This document shows, piece after piece, positions 10,561 through 20,804 of a DNA stretch of 64,000 nt. Under the pieces are notes generated by a model that made no database searches, had not been told where the DNA came from, and saw only the letters and a program-made list of their open reading frames with translations. Source of the stretch: Aegilops tauschii subsp. strangulata (taxonomy: Eukaryota > Streptophyta > Magnoliopsida > Poales > Poaceae). The DNA is taken from the NCBI RefSeq assembly GCF_002575655.3, contig NC_053040.3, positions 225,570,628 through 225,634,627 on the forward strand. The letters are read 5' to 3'. Position numbers and translations under genes: made by a program. Positions within the stretch are counted from its first letter, which is position 1. Each line of letters begins with the position of its first letter.

Positions 10561-10635
10561 ATTGTATGTATCTATAACTAAAATAAGTCTAGATACATCC
10601 ATTTCTTGGACAAATATTTCCGGACGGAGGGAGTA
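10514..10635. mobile_element. Stowaway MITE (Tc1/mariner), left-arm copy
   Basis: This 122-bp element runs TACTCCCTC...GAGGGAGTA, with TA target duplication at each end and imperfect inverted termini (the right end is GGACAAATATTTCCGGACGG in part). It is non-coding. The same insertion is in the right arm, so it came before the inverted duplication. Confidence 0.8.
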
Positions 10636-10639
10636 TTAA

Positions 10640-11080
10640 TTATACCAAGAGAGCTGGATTGGCACCGCTTAGTTCATGTAAATGTAATGAAATCCATCAT
10701 GTTTATATGAAGATCCGACTTTTTATACGAAATCCTTCATGCTTATATGAAATCAGTCCGTGTTTGCACGAATTTTATCTGGTTGGTTAGAGTTGTGAAA
10801 ATGTATGCAGCTCGCATTTGATGTCGTCCGCGGAAGGAAGCGGGAGGAAATTTGCCGGCTGCCGTTGGAGATGCTCTTATGCTGGAAATAATAGAGTGAC
10901 ATCCAATCCATTTGAGTTAATTGCGTGTATGATTGTCCCTCTATAAAAAGTTAATTGCATGTATAGTGTACACGTGACTTGTATGGTGGCTACAGCTTCG
11001 TACAGAAAGTTAAAAAGAAACAAGTCCATCCTTAATCTTGTATGCTATGTACTCTATGGGTTCCACTGTCAGTACAGTAG
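10640..11080. other. Non-coding DNA inside the left arm
   Basis: AT-rich sequence with ATATGAAAT-type phrases and, near 10855-10880, GCCGGCTGCCGTTGGAGATG. That last phrase resembles the termini of short non-autonomous DNA transposons, but no paired end was found. I see no gene. Confidence 0.5.
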
Positions 11081-11544
11081 TTCAATAAATAATTGTTCTT
11101 CATTTAAATGTGGGTCATGCATTTTTCGTTTAAATTAGGCAACGGGATCTCTATGGAAACCATTGACCATTGTGCCAAGTAGATGGTATCTTTGTATTTG
11201 CATATTGAGCAAATAGTGATGGTCTGTTTTCCTATCATATTAATTACTGCACTGGGTTCAATTTGTGATATTTGCAAGTCAAATTAATTTTCATATGGGC
11301 AGCAAAATGAAAAAATATAATGCAATCTAGACTTTTCACTAATCATACCAAAGATAAGCTGAAAACGCAATGAAAATAACTGGTTGGCTTATTACATGGA
11401 GCTTATATTCACAGGTGCTTATTTTCTTAGGATAACTCGTAATAACTGTCCCTAAGAAACTTGGCCAATAGAACTGACATACAAATAACATGTCACGATG
11501 ATTGCAATGGAGGAGTGACGTACCATAGCACACTGTATAGGCTC

Positions 11545-11724
11545 ACCGCTAGCTCTCCTTTTTTTGCGATGTTCCATGAAATTGTCACATACATCTTGTA
11601 CTTTTTCATTGTGTAACCCTATCTGCAAGTTGACACGGCTAATTTCAGGCATCTCTACATGATAATACATTGCATATCCCTTGCGCATATTTAAACCACC
11701 AATTAATGATTGTGTGCGTAGCAT
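11545..11724 (-). other. Possible exon of unknown gene or element (minus strand)
   Basis: A minus-strand reading with normal-looking composition (MLRTQSLIGGLNMRKGYAMY, then EISRVNLQIGLHNEKVQDVC) ends in a GGTGAGCC stretch that could be a splice donor. No family was recognised. It may belong with 12127-12920 as one decayed multi-exon gene. Support is weak. Confidence 0.2.
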
Positions 11725-11824
11725 AAACTAGCCATGACTCTGTGTGCTGGACTAGCAGGCACTCTAAGGGAGCCTAATGTAGTGTACATGAATTCCTACA
11801 TGCCACCTATGATTTTGTGTAATG

Positions 11825-11983
11825 TACTGCCTCTGTTCCTAAATATATGTCTATGTAGAGATTCCAGTATGGACCACATACAGATGTATATAGATGCATT
11901 TTCGAGTGTAGATTCACTCATTTTGCTCCGTATGTAGCTTATAGTGGAATCTCTAGAAAGACTTATATTTAGGAACGGAGGTA
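11825..11983. mobile_element. Stowaway MITE (Tc1/mariner)
   Basis: About 159 bp including TA duplications. The left end is TACTGCCTCTGTTCCTAAAT and the right end is TATTTAGGAACGGAGGTA, which are inverted repeats of each other. The interior is non-coding and contains GTAGAGATTCC / GGAATCTCTA as inner inverted repeats. Confidence 0.85.
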
Positions 11984-12126
11984 CAAGGTAGTATCATGTA
12001 TGACATCTACATATCTAATTTAGCAGCCAGTAGTAGAAATCATTGTCTGCACAAAGGGATTACTGGTTGAAAATCCTAGCAAAGCACGCTGGCAGGCACA
12101 GAACAATACAAGAGAGAGAGACACGC

Positions 12127-12920
12127 TTACAAGATCATAGCAATGCCTCGGTCCAGGATCTTGGTTGGCCAAGCTGTTAGATCCAGAAGAAACATCGTTC
12201 TTGTAGTTTTTGCCAGCTGCATAACAGGTAACAGCGACCTGTTAGTATATTTGAAGTACATCGGGTAGGTGATGCTGCACGGGTTTAAAGGTGGCAAGTA
12301 CCTAGGCCGTGGCGGGTGCTTGGCATCTTGCCAGACGGTGGGAATCATGTTAGAAACGTCAAGGGTGATGATGCTGCGCTGGCTGTCGTGGTCCGGTAAG
12401 GAGATCTAGAATCGTCGAGTAGGGTGTTTGTGGAGCGGCTCCGGTAGGGTGGACTACGGTGTTGGTGAAGCGGATCTGTGGCCGTGGACGAGGGCGTAGG
12501 TGAAACTGCTCCGGTGGTTGGGTTAAGGATGGTGTCGACGACGTAGATCTGCGGCCATGGACGGGACGTCAGAAGCTGCTCCGGTAGGTTGGATGAGGGT
12601 GCGAGGAAGCAGATCTGAGGCCGTGGACTTGTGAGTTGGCAAAGCGGCCCCGGTAGGGTTGAAAATGGTATAGGCGAAGCTACTCCGGTGGGGTTGACGA
12701 TGGTGTCGGTGAAGCGGCTCCGGTAGGGTTGAGGAAGGTGTCGGCGAAGAGGATCAGAGGTCGTCGCGGGGGCATTGGTGGGGCGGCTCTGGGGGGGTGT
12801 GGACGAAGCATCTCCGGTGGGGAGTACGAATGAGCCGCTGCAGATGCGCTGGGGTTGACGAGAGTACCGGCGAAGGAGATCCGGCACCGTGGACAAGGCT
12901 GACACTGAATGGGTTGTGGT
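12127..12920 (-). other. Possible decayed exon pair with ~90-bp imperfect internal repeats (minus strand)
   Basis: 12345-12905 reads as a 186-aa minus-strand frame rich in Pro, Ser, Thr and Arg. It comes from imperfect repeats of the phrases GCTCCGGTAGGGTTGA and AGATCTGNGGCCGTGGAC. Downstream (12127-12230) a second frame reads LAKTTRTMFLLDLTAWPTKI, preceded by a plausible acceptor, with a donor-like CTAG/GTACTT at about 12300. The layout resembles a leader exon plus a short second exon. The family is not recognised; it could be a transposon leader rather than a gene. Confidence 0.25.
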
Positions 12921-14359
12921 ACAGTAGTGGATGAGAAGTCTACTTGTTTCTAGGGGAGGTGGGAGGGGTAGATGCGGCCGCAGAAGCAGATCCGGCGAGG
13001 TGGATGCCGCTGGCAGTGAATGGGCTCTGGTACGCCGGTGGATGAGCAGTCTAGGGTTTCGAGAGGGGAGGGGAGAAAGGCTGATGAAGTACGGCGTGAT
13101 GTGAGATGCTCTGGTGCTGTGGAGTTAGTCGTTTTTGCGGGAGGGGGAGAGGAAATGGGGGTGTCGTGTAGTGGGGGAAATCGGAAGTTACCAAAGCAGA
13201 CCCAATTTATTATGTAGATGAGGGCGGTATTGTAACAGTTGGTCTCCGTGCACCAAGGACAAAAGGGGAATTTCGCATGCTAGACTAAGGTGGCGGAAAT
13301 TTTAGAAGGAGGCGGGAGATTTTGCCGCCCGCGGGATCGTTCGTATCCAGTTTCAACTAATTTTGGACCGTGCTAGCGGGAAGGTCATGCGAGACTGTGT
13401 ACACGGGGCACACGTCAGCAGTTAATAACTAGTGTGATGTCCACCCCAGAAAAAAAGGCAATAACTCAGGAGGATGCGCCGATAACTTGGACGTTCACAT
13501 GGGCGCGGCCAATCGTACGGGTGTAGTGGTGCGTTCACAAAAAATGGGATAAAGTGCTCAGCCTATGTATTTCTCGTGTAAATAGATAATTTAGTGCAAT
13601 TGGTTATTTACTTTAAACATAATGCATTGACGTGTTAGTGTAGAGGCGCACAAAAATAAATGGATATTGTAGTCCGCTACTTAAAAGTGTTACCTCATAT
13701 GATTACATAGCCTCCATTCCATAAATTGCGTACCCGTTGAATTCATATATGAATATTACATATATTACTTCATAATAGAACCTTAAATCATCCAAGACTA
13801 ATGATTTTGAATGCAAGACTAACAATGGTGCATGTACATGATAGCTACATTGGTTGTTGGAAGAAACATCACTGTAACTTTGGCATGCACAACTGAAAAG
13901 GTTTATTTAAATAGAAAAAATGTGATATGTGTGTGTCCAATCTTTATAGCGTTGAATCGATATTATACCTTTGGCCACAATACAAAGTAGATATTGATTT
14001 ATGTTCAAGCGATGCACGTCCACGACCGCTAGATATTGATACGTGAATGAATTGTGCAATCTCTCTCACACGCATACATATCTCATTTCCATGTGGGCAT
14101 CGGAATCACACACGCGCACTTCGTGTATTTCTCTCCCTCTGTCAAGGTTAGAATTCGTCTTTCTACCCCATCCTACAAGTCTCTCACACAAAAACACACA
14201 CGCTCTCTCTGTCGAACATGCCCACCCCTTTAATTCCGCCCGCCCACAGCCACTAATGTCTCAAAGTATAATAATGTCTCTCACACATATGCCTAAGGTT
14301 AACTCGAGTTCCGGAACCATATGAATACATACATTGGGGTTCCATCAGAGCACCTTTTT

Positions 14360-15062
14360 TTTTGAGATTTCGCTCTCTCTCTCCCTCTCTCTCTCTCTCA
14401 CGCGCGCGCGCGCGTGCCCGCGCACACACACATTGTTTCTCGCTTCATTTTTTCTGGCACTTGCATGCACACAATTTTGTTTATCTTCGTGATGCTTTAA
14501 GTATGCCTCGCACAAATGCTATCTACCTATCCCTTAATATAGCTAGATATGTGTCACACAAACTCCTTCTCCCTACTAGCAAGATGCCCATGCGTTGCAC
14601 CGAACATCAAGATGCATTTGTATGAGTAGTTTATCTTGTGGGGGAAAAGGATGAATGAGGGAATGCCTTATTTGCAAATGCGGACAGGGGTGTGGGTATC
14701 TTTTTGCAAAATTGCCACACTTTCCTCCCTATCCGTCAGGTATAAATCGGATGACCTATATTGCAGGATGGCAGGAACACCATCATCACCAACTCTGTTT
14801 TTTATAAGAGTAAGGATATGTAAGTGTCACTGCCCCCCCCCCCCCCGACACACACCCACACCCACACAACCACACACACACTTCCCAACACCGAAGGAGT
14901 AGGGTGACACCTCGATCTTGATATTAATCTATCGACTGGCTTCTCTCTCAAACACACACACACGAACACACACTACCCGACACCGAAGGAGTAGGGCGAC
15001 ACCTCGATCTTGATAGTAATATATCTACTCCTCTTTCAAACACACACACACACACATACACA
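14360..15062. repeat. Microsatellite cluster (CT)n, (CG)n, (CA)n, C-run
   Basis: (CT)n at 14371-14400 runs into (CG)n and then (CA)n by 14432. A C-run lies at 14832-14847. CA-rich repeats recur at 14848-14880, 14950-14972 and 15038-15062, partly as two copies of a phrase containing ACACCGAAGGAGTAGGG. No gene was found. Confidence 0.85.
14573..14805 (+). repeat. 230-bp dispersed direct repeat, copy 1
   Basis: Starts near TAGCAAGATGCCCATGCGTT and ends near CACCAACTCTGTTTT. It is a diverged copy of 15460-15688. The GATGCCCGTGCGTTGCA start is a common phrase in grass genomes; the element class is not known to me. Confidence 0.65.
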
Positions 15063-15459
15063 CATTCTCTAGTTGTGCCTCTATGCCTACCGCGCACACT
15101 CTCGATACGTCTTTCTCTCCCTCCCCCTCCCCCCCACCCCAACAATGACAGCAGAAGGGTGACAACTCGATCTGATCGTAATCTGTCAATTGGTTTTTCT
15201 CTCGAACATTGTGTCTCTGTGCCTCGCTCAGTAGCCCCCTCGATATGTAGACTTCTCGCGCGCGCATAGCTGTAGTGACAATGACGCTGAACCCAGTGTG
15301 CCTCGTTTTTACCGGCGTCATGTGATAGTTTTCACCCTGTTTTCTGTTAATTAACAAGGCAACCATTTCTTTGTTACTACTAGTGAAGCTGAAATCATTC
15401 GGGGTAGACATAAAATATATCACTTCAACCCAATTATCGCAGTAACTATTTTAAAAGAA

Positions 15460-15688
15460 ACTAGCTAGATGCCCGTGCGTTGCATGGAACATCAAGATAC
15501 ATTTGTATGAGTAGTTTATCTTGTGAGAGAAAAGGATGAACGAGGGAAGGCCGTATTTGCGAACGTGGAGAGGGGTGTGGTTATATTTTTGCAAAATTGC
15601 CATAGTTTTCTTCCTATCTGTTAGATATAAATCCGACGGCCTATATTGCAGGATGGTACGCACACCATCATCGCCAACTCTGTTTTCT
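15460..15688 (+). repeat. 230-bp dispersed direct repeat, copy 2
   Basis: Same order as 14573-14805 with scattered substitutions. It is followed at 15689 by a TACTCCCTCCGTTCCTAAAT end, a one-sided Stowaway-like terminus with no partner end seen. Confidence 0.65.
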
Positions 15689-16323
15689 ACTCCCTCCGTT
15701 CCTAAATATTTGTCTTTTTAGAGTAGACATGGAGATATATCTCCAACATGGTCTACAACAAAAATGTGCTGGACTGGTTAGCGCCGGATGCTTGCAACGC
15801 GATGACATGAGTTCGAATTCTGTCTTTAACTTTAGATTTTTATATTATATATTACTTATTTAATATATACTTCTTTCGCTACAGTACTGACAGTGGAACC
15901 CATAGAGTACATAGCATACAAGATTAAGGATGGACTTGTTTCTTTTTAACTTTCTGTACGAAGCTGTAGCCACCCTACAAGTCACGTGTACACTATACAT
16001 GCAATTAACTTTTTATAGAGGGACAATCATACACGCAATTAACTCAAATGGATTGGATGTCACTCTATTATTTCCAGCATAAGAGCATCTCCAACGGCAG
16101 CCGGCAAATTTCCTCCCGCTTCCTTCCGCGGACGACATCAAATGCGAGCTGCATACATTTTCACAACTCTAACCAACCAGATAAAATTCGTGCAAACACG
16201 GACTGATTTCATATAAGCATGAAGGATTTCGTATAAAATGTCGGATCTTCATATAAACATGATGGATTTCATTACATTTACATGAACTAAGCGGTGCCAA
16301 TCCAGCTCTCTTGGTATAATTAA

Positions 16324-16445
16324 TACTCCCTCCGTCCGGAAATATTTGTCCAAGAAATGGATGTATCTAGACTTATTTTAGTTATAGATACATACAATTT
16401 ATCCATTCTTAGAACAAAAATTTCCCGCCAGCTGGAGAGGGAGTA
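16324..16445. mobile_element. Stowaway MITE (Tc1/mariner), right-arm copy
   Basis: Mirror of 10514-10635, with TA at both ends and CTCCCTCCGTCCGG as the left terminus. Confidence 0.8.
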
Positions 16446-17030
16446 CATAATCTAAATGGCCGCCCGCGGATCCCTTTGTCTTCCTCATGTCCGCCAGACA
16501 CTTTGCGGGGTCGACAAAGGTCCTCGGAAGAGACGAAGAAGCAAAGAAACCACCTGAATGCGTAGTCGTCGCCTCGGCGGTGGCCTTCATGGGACCCAAG
16601 TGGCGGCGGCCTCCCGTGTTCTACATCTCCTCGATGATGGCGGCGGACACGGAGAAGCTGGCCACCGACTCGTCGTTCTCCACGCACCCGGCTTCTGTCT
16701 CTTCCTGCATGGCGCTGCCCTAGGCACGGGAGGCGCGCCCACAGACACGGGAGGCGCGACACCGCAGACACTGGTGGCGCGGTACGACGCGGCAGCGACG
16801 ACGCCCGTACCGGTGTGCTCTCCGCCGTGCCGGCGTGCAGCAACTCGCCACTCCTCATCGAGCTAAACTGGAGCGGTGAGTTGTTGAACCACGCTCCTGC
16901 TTGGGGCGGCAACTGGCTCCGTCGGGCCAAGTGAGGTTGGTGAAGCACCGAGCAGCCTCGCCCGCATCCGGAGGGCTCGGAGGGCCACCCAACCAGGTAA
17001 TATGCTGGAGAACGGCTGCTCGGAAGCCAT
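16399..17030 (-). pseudogene. Hypothetical gene remnant (right arm)
   Basis: Mirror of 9929-10560 on the opposite strand with the same in-frame TAG and frame change. The visible protein difference in the last part is one residue (ATTTHSGG against ATTAHSGG). A long overlapping minus-strand frame (16409-17284) crosses the same DNA and is judged fortuitous. Confidence 0.35.
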
Positions 17031-17472
17031 CGGAAGAGTGGACAAAATGGTGAAGGAGGAGATGGGGGAGCGGCGGAGGGGTGCGATTCTAGCCCGCTGT
17101 CTGTCTGGCCTCGTGTAAATAGTGGGCGGACGGTAGGAGCTCGGCCGGTGTTGCGTTTAATTCCGGCCCGCTCATGAACGGATGTGTGGCCGGAGTAGGT
17201 TTCTCGGTTTTCATGCAGGTTTAACGGAGTGGTTTGATGGAGGCGAGGAGGCGTGTTCAGCAGGGCGTGCAGCGGGCGACGCAATACTATTCAATTTGAT
17301 AGCGGGCGGCGCAGTTCCTGATACGGCTTTAATGCAGACAAGGGAGGGAGTAGCGGTTCCCGAAATGTTGAACGGCCAATGCATCCTCCTTCAATTAATG
17401 CATGAGGGAAGTAATGGGAGGAGGACCGGGAAAAGAGGCTGCACGATGTGAATGCAACGCAGTTTGCCCTCA

Positions 17473-17479
17473 TATAAAG
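17473..17479 (+). promoter_or_regulatory. TATA box upstream of the 71-aa ORF (right arm)
   Basis: TATAAAG in CATATAAAGGCGCCCC, 104 bases upstream of the ATG at 17583. The sequence between resembles a plant leader (CA-rich, no upstream ATG). Confidence 0.5.
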
Positions 17480-17582
17480 GCGCCCCTCCATTCCAATACA
17501 TCTACCACATCGTACGCACCTAAGCATTTGCCTAAGCACCTACACTAAGCGCAAAAGAGCTCACTCCAGACCCACGGCGGCG

Positions 17583-17798
17583 ATGCGCGCGAGCGGCCAG
17601 CGGCTGTGCCAGAGGGTCCATGACGTCGGTCTGCGGCATGGCGCGAAGGATCGTCTCCAGATGGTGTTGGGGACCGGCTGGTGGATGGCCGCCGTCGACG
17701 CCAACAACGACTCTCAGTTGGACCAGATGATCGTTGCCACCACCAACAAGTTCACCGTCCCCAAGAAGCTCGCAGACGACATCGCCGTACTCCTCTAG
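17583..17798 (+). CDS. Hypothetical 71-aa protein, right-arm copy
   Basis: An intact ORF behind a TATA box and a leader without upstream ATGs. The start context is GCGGCGATGCGC. The protein is basic at the N-terminus (MRASGQRLCQRVHDVGLRHG), has a Trp pair (GTGWWMAAVDAN) and ends in a Lys/Leu-rich segment. No known domain was recognised. It differs from the left-arm copy at two residues, and both copies remain open. The right-arm copy keeps the whole upstream region, so if one is expressed the other could be too. It could also be a surviving exon of a larger gene. Confidence 0.45.
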   Translation: MRASGQRLCQRVHDVGLRHGAKDRLQMVLGTGWWMAAVDANNDSQLDQMIVATTNKFTVPKKLADDIAVLL

Positions 17799-18185
17799 CC
17801 CACGCGCCCGGGCTCCTCATTGCCTGCCACAGTCTTTCAGAAGCATTATCTCTTTACTCTAGGTAGACAGTACCACCTACATCCCCTACATCTGCTAGCC
17901 TACCACTAAAAGAGGTCACACAACATACTCAACTATGCCAGAGCCGATAATGGCTTGTCGTTGCACACGGAAGTTTCTAGCATGAATAATCTTATGATCC
18001 CTTTGAGCCTGGGTGGCAAACCATAGGATGATCACACGGGTACACCGGGATATCCTAGGACAACACTCGATTGCTCCAGGTGCCCAGACAACCAATCCAC
18101 CCAGATGTGTATTGAAGTAGCTACCTTATGTTCAACCATTAGTAAATGATAACTCTCAATCTATCATGGATCTCTCAAACCAAAC

Positions 18186-18871
18186 TGTCGGCATTCCGGG
18201 AATGGGGGTCCCCAGACTTGCCTGCCTCCGGCCCACGGCGTGGCTCCACTCGCGGCCCAGTACGGCCCGTCTTCACCAGCAAACGCCCAAGACCCTCGCG
18301 AGTGGCCAAGCCTCGCGAGGCGGACGACACAAGACCTCCTCGGGAGTGGCCTCATCAGGCTGGCTTGCGAGGGGCGGAGAGATCAAGGCGAGGCAAACCT
18401 TACGAGGTTCGAATGACGTAAGCCATGACGATCAAGCCCAGGCGGGCGCCAACGCGCACAGTGTCCTCGCTTCCTCTTTGGTGCTAAGGAGGCAAGCACA
18501 GGCGATGAGTACCGAGGCATCAGGCAAAGGTTTCATTATCGGTGCAACGAGACCAAGACCAGCAGGACGGCAGGACGAAGGTCACCGTGGACCCCAAGAC
18601 GGCGTCACCACCAGAGCCTTTGGCAGGCCAAGACCACCTTTAGTCAGGATAGCTTGTACTAGCTGTCCCCCTTCGAATTTGGCCGTTGTTGGATCACTTC
18701 CCGCTCAATATTTGGGGAGAGGACCATGGCCTCTATAAATAGGACTAGCCACCACAGTATGAGGCAACTCAGCTTGAACTGATTCAGATCATCCTCACCC
18801 ACACAAGTTCACCAAGCACAAGAACACCTCTCCTCAGGAGGCTGTTCTTCCCCTTGTACTGTTCATCCTCA
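18186..18871 (+). repeat. Truncated Gypsy LTR in the right arm
   Basis: Starts TGTCGGCATTCC and follows the family LTR through the TATA box near 18733 (CTATAAATAG), then stops at 18871 at the duplication breakpoint. About 212 bp of the LTR end and the primer-binding site are missing. Confidence 0.88.
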
Positions 18872-19280
18872 CTTCTGCTGCACACACCAAACAAGCAAAT
18901 TAAACATTCTGAAGTTAAACATTGGCACATTATTTTTATAATTTAATGGATATATACAAGGGGATACTTATGTTTGAGAAACTTCCATGAAAAATCCTAC
19001 TTGGTTCCATGAGCATGAACACAAGTGTTCAAGGTCGACCCTCACTTCTCCAATGCATAACCTTCCAATCACTTCTCTTTTCGAAAAAGTTTTTAGGCAA
19101 ACGAGGCAAGTAATTTTTTTTGTATTTTGCAATTTTTTTATTTGTTTATTTTTTTTTCACCCACAATTAAACAAAAACAAAAGGGAAAACAAAAAATACT
19201 TAGTGAAGAAAGCAAACAAGCACACACGAGAATATTAACCCCACGCTATTGCTCCCCGGCAATGGCACCAGAAAAGAGCT
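18872..19280 (-). mobile_element. Internal fragment of a minus-strand LTR retrotransposon
   Basis: Short non-coding stretch between the arm breakpoint and an LTR. At 19256-19271 the minus strand reads TGGTGCCATTGCCGGGG, a primer-binding-site-like sequence next to the LTR that follows. Everything further into the element has been lost at the arm junction. Confidence 0.65.
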
Positions 19281-20804
19281 TGATAATCCCCAAGTGCAAG
19301 GAATCATCGTAGCAATTTCCAAAGGTGGAAGTGATAAGTATGGAGTGTCGAACCCACAAGGAGCTAAAGGTAACATAAATATTCTCTCAAGTCCTATCTG
19401 CCACTGATACGACTCTACGTACACCGAACGTTTGCTTCCATCTAGAAACGAGAAATAAAACTACGTTGTGGGTATGAAGAGGATAATTTTGCATGATATC
19501 GGAGAACTAAAATATAAAATAGGTACTATTATCATAAATTTAGAATATATTACTATATATTATAAATAGCGAGTGTGGAATAATGATGGATCGGTGTGCG
19601 GAATTGTCCTAGGCAATTGTTAACAAGATCCGTAGTCGTCATTGCAATTTTATATGAGGGAGAGGCATAAGCTAACATACTTTCTCTTCTTGGATCATAT
19701 GCACTTATGATTGGAACTCTAGCAAGCATCCGCAACTGCTAAAGATCATTAAGGTAAAACCCAACCATAACATTAAAGTATCAAGTCCCCTTTATCCCAT
19801 ACGCAACCACCCCCTTACTCAGGTTTAAGCTTCTGTCACTCTAGCAACCCACTATAAGCGAATCATGAACATATTGCAACGCCCTACAGTGGGAATCTGT
19901 CACATGTGCGCAGCACGGAAGGCAATATAGGACAGCACCAAAATAAAAAATACAACTCAAACCAATCTATATCATCAATCAACCCAAAAGACAAAAGAAA
20001 TCTACTCAAAACATCATAGGATGGCAACACATCATTGGATCATAATATGTGGCATAAAGCACCATGTTCAAGTAGGGGATTACAGCGGGGTGCGGGAGAG
20101 TGGACCGCTTAAAAGAGATGAGGATGGTGATGAAGATGGTGATGTTGATGAAGACGATCACTGCAGCAATAGTTCCCCTGGTGGCTCTCCGGCGCCACCG
20201 AGAGAGAGGGGGAGAGGGTCTCCCCCTTGTGCTTCCTCCTCCATGGCCTCCCCCCTTGATGGGGAGAGGTTCCCCCTCTGGTCCTTGGCCTCCATGCTGA
20301 TGATGGCCCCCTCCTGGATCCTCCTCTATGGCCTCCGGTCAAGATGGCCCCCTCCGGCAGGGTGCGGGAGAGGGCCTAGATTGATTTTTCGTGGCTATAG
20401 AGGCTTGCGGCAGGGGAACTCCCGATCTAGGTTTATTTCTGAGGTTTTTGGGATTTATATGACGTGTTGGCGTCAGGATCAAGTCAAGGGGTCCTGCGAG
20501 GTGATGACAAGGCAGGGGGCGCGCCTTAGGGGATGGGCGCCCCCCACCCTCGTGGTTGCCTTGGGACTCCTCTCTGATATCTTTTCGTTCCAGTATTTTT
20601 TATATTTTCCAAAAATATTCTCCGTAAATTTTCAGCTCGTTCTAAGAACTTTTATTTCTGCACAAAAATACGACACCACGGTAGTTCCGCTCAAAACAGT
20701 GCCAGTCCGGGTTAGTTCTAATCAAATCATACCAAAATCATATAGAATTGTTGTAAACATGGCATGAATACTTCATAAATTATAGATACGTTGGAGACGT
20801 ATCA
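19281..20804 (-). repeat. LTR (minus orientation), related to the Athila-like LTR at 31686-33831
   Basis: Begins TGATAATCCCCAAG and ends GGAGACGTATCA on the plus strand, so on the minus strand it starts TGATACGTCTCC. The primer-binding-like site adjoins its left edge, marking this as a 5' LTR. Its first 100 bp share phrases such as TGTCGAACCCA and AGGAGC with 31686-31790. A long plus-strand frame (20021-20767) crosses it but has no recognisable domain. Confidence 0.75.

Larger units (their letters stand above)
8088..11080 (+). repeat. Left arm of a ~3-kb inverted duplication
   Basis: This block is the reverse complement of 15879-18871. Matching positions add up to 26959 at the outer edge, the LTR end, the ORFs and the inner edge, so the arms have no net length difference. 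Only scattered substitutions are visible. The arm holds part of an LTR (8088-8773), 0.4 kb of repeat-like DNA, a 71-aa ORF, a second hypothetical ORF and a Stowaway MITE. Confidence 0.95.
11081..15878. other. Unique spacer between the inverted arms (4.8 kb)
   Basis: The spacer holds possible minus-strand exons (11545-12920), a Stowaway MITE, microsatellites, a 230-bp direct repeat and a one-sided Stowaway end. No intact gene was found. 13260-14040 is AT-rich with nothing recognisable. Confidence 0.7.
15879..18871 (-). repeat. Right arm of the ~3-kb inverted duplication
   Basis: Reverse complement of 8088-11080 (positions sum to 26959). It ends at 18871 in the middle of the Gypsy LTR, where the left copy continues to 7876. 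The break therefore truncates the LTR, and the duplication is younger than the LTR insertion. Confidence 0.95.

Noticed and set aside
16409..17284. 291-codon minus-strand ORF
   Set aside because: It overlaps the hypothetical remnant in another frame; the left-arm counterpart is closed earlier by substitutions, and no domain is seen.
20021..20767. 248-codon plus-strand ORF
   Set aside because: It crosses an LTR in antisense and has no recognisable domain; LTR structure explains the region.
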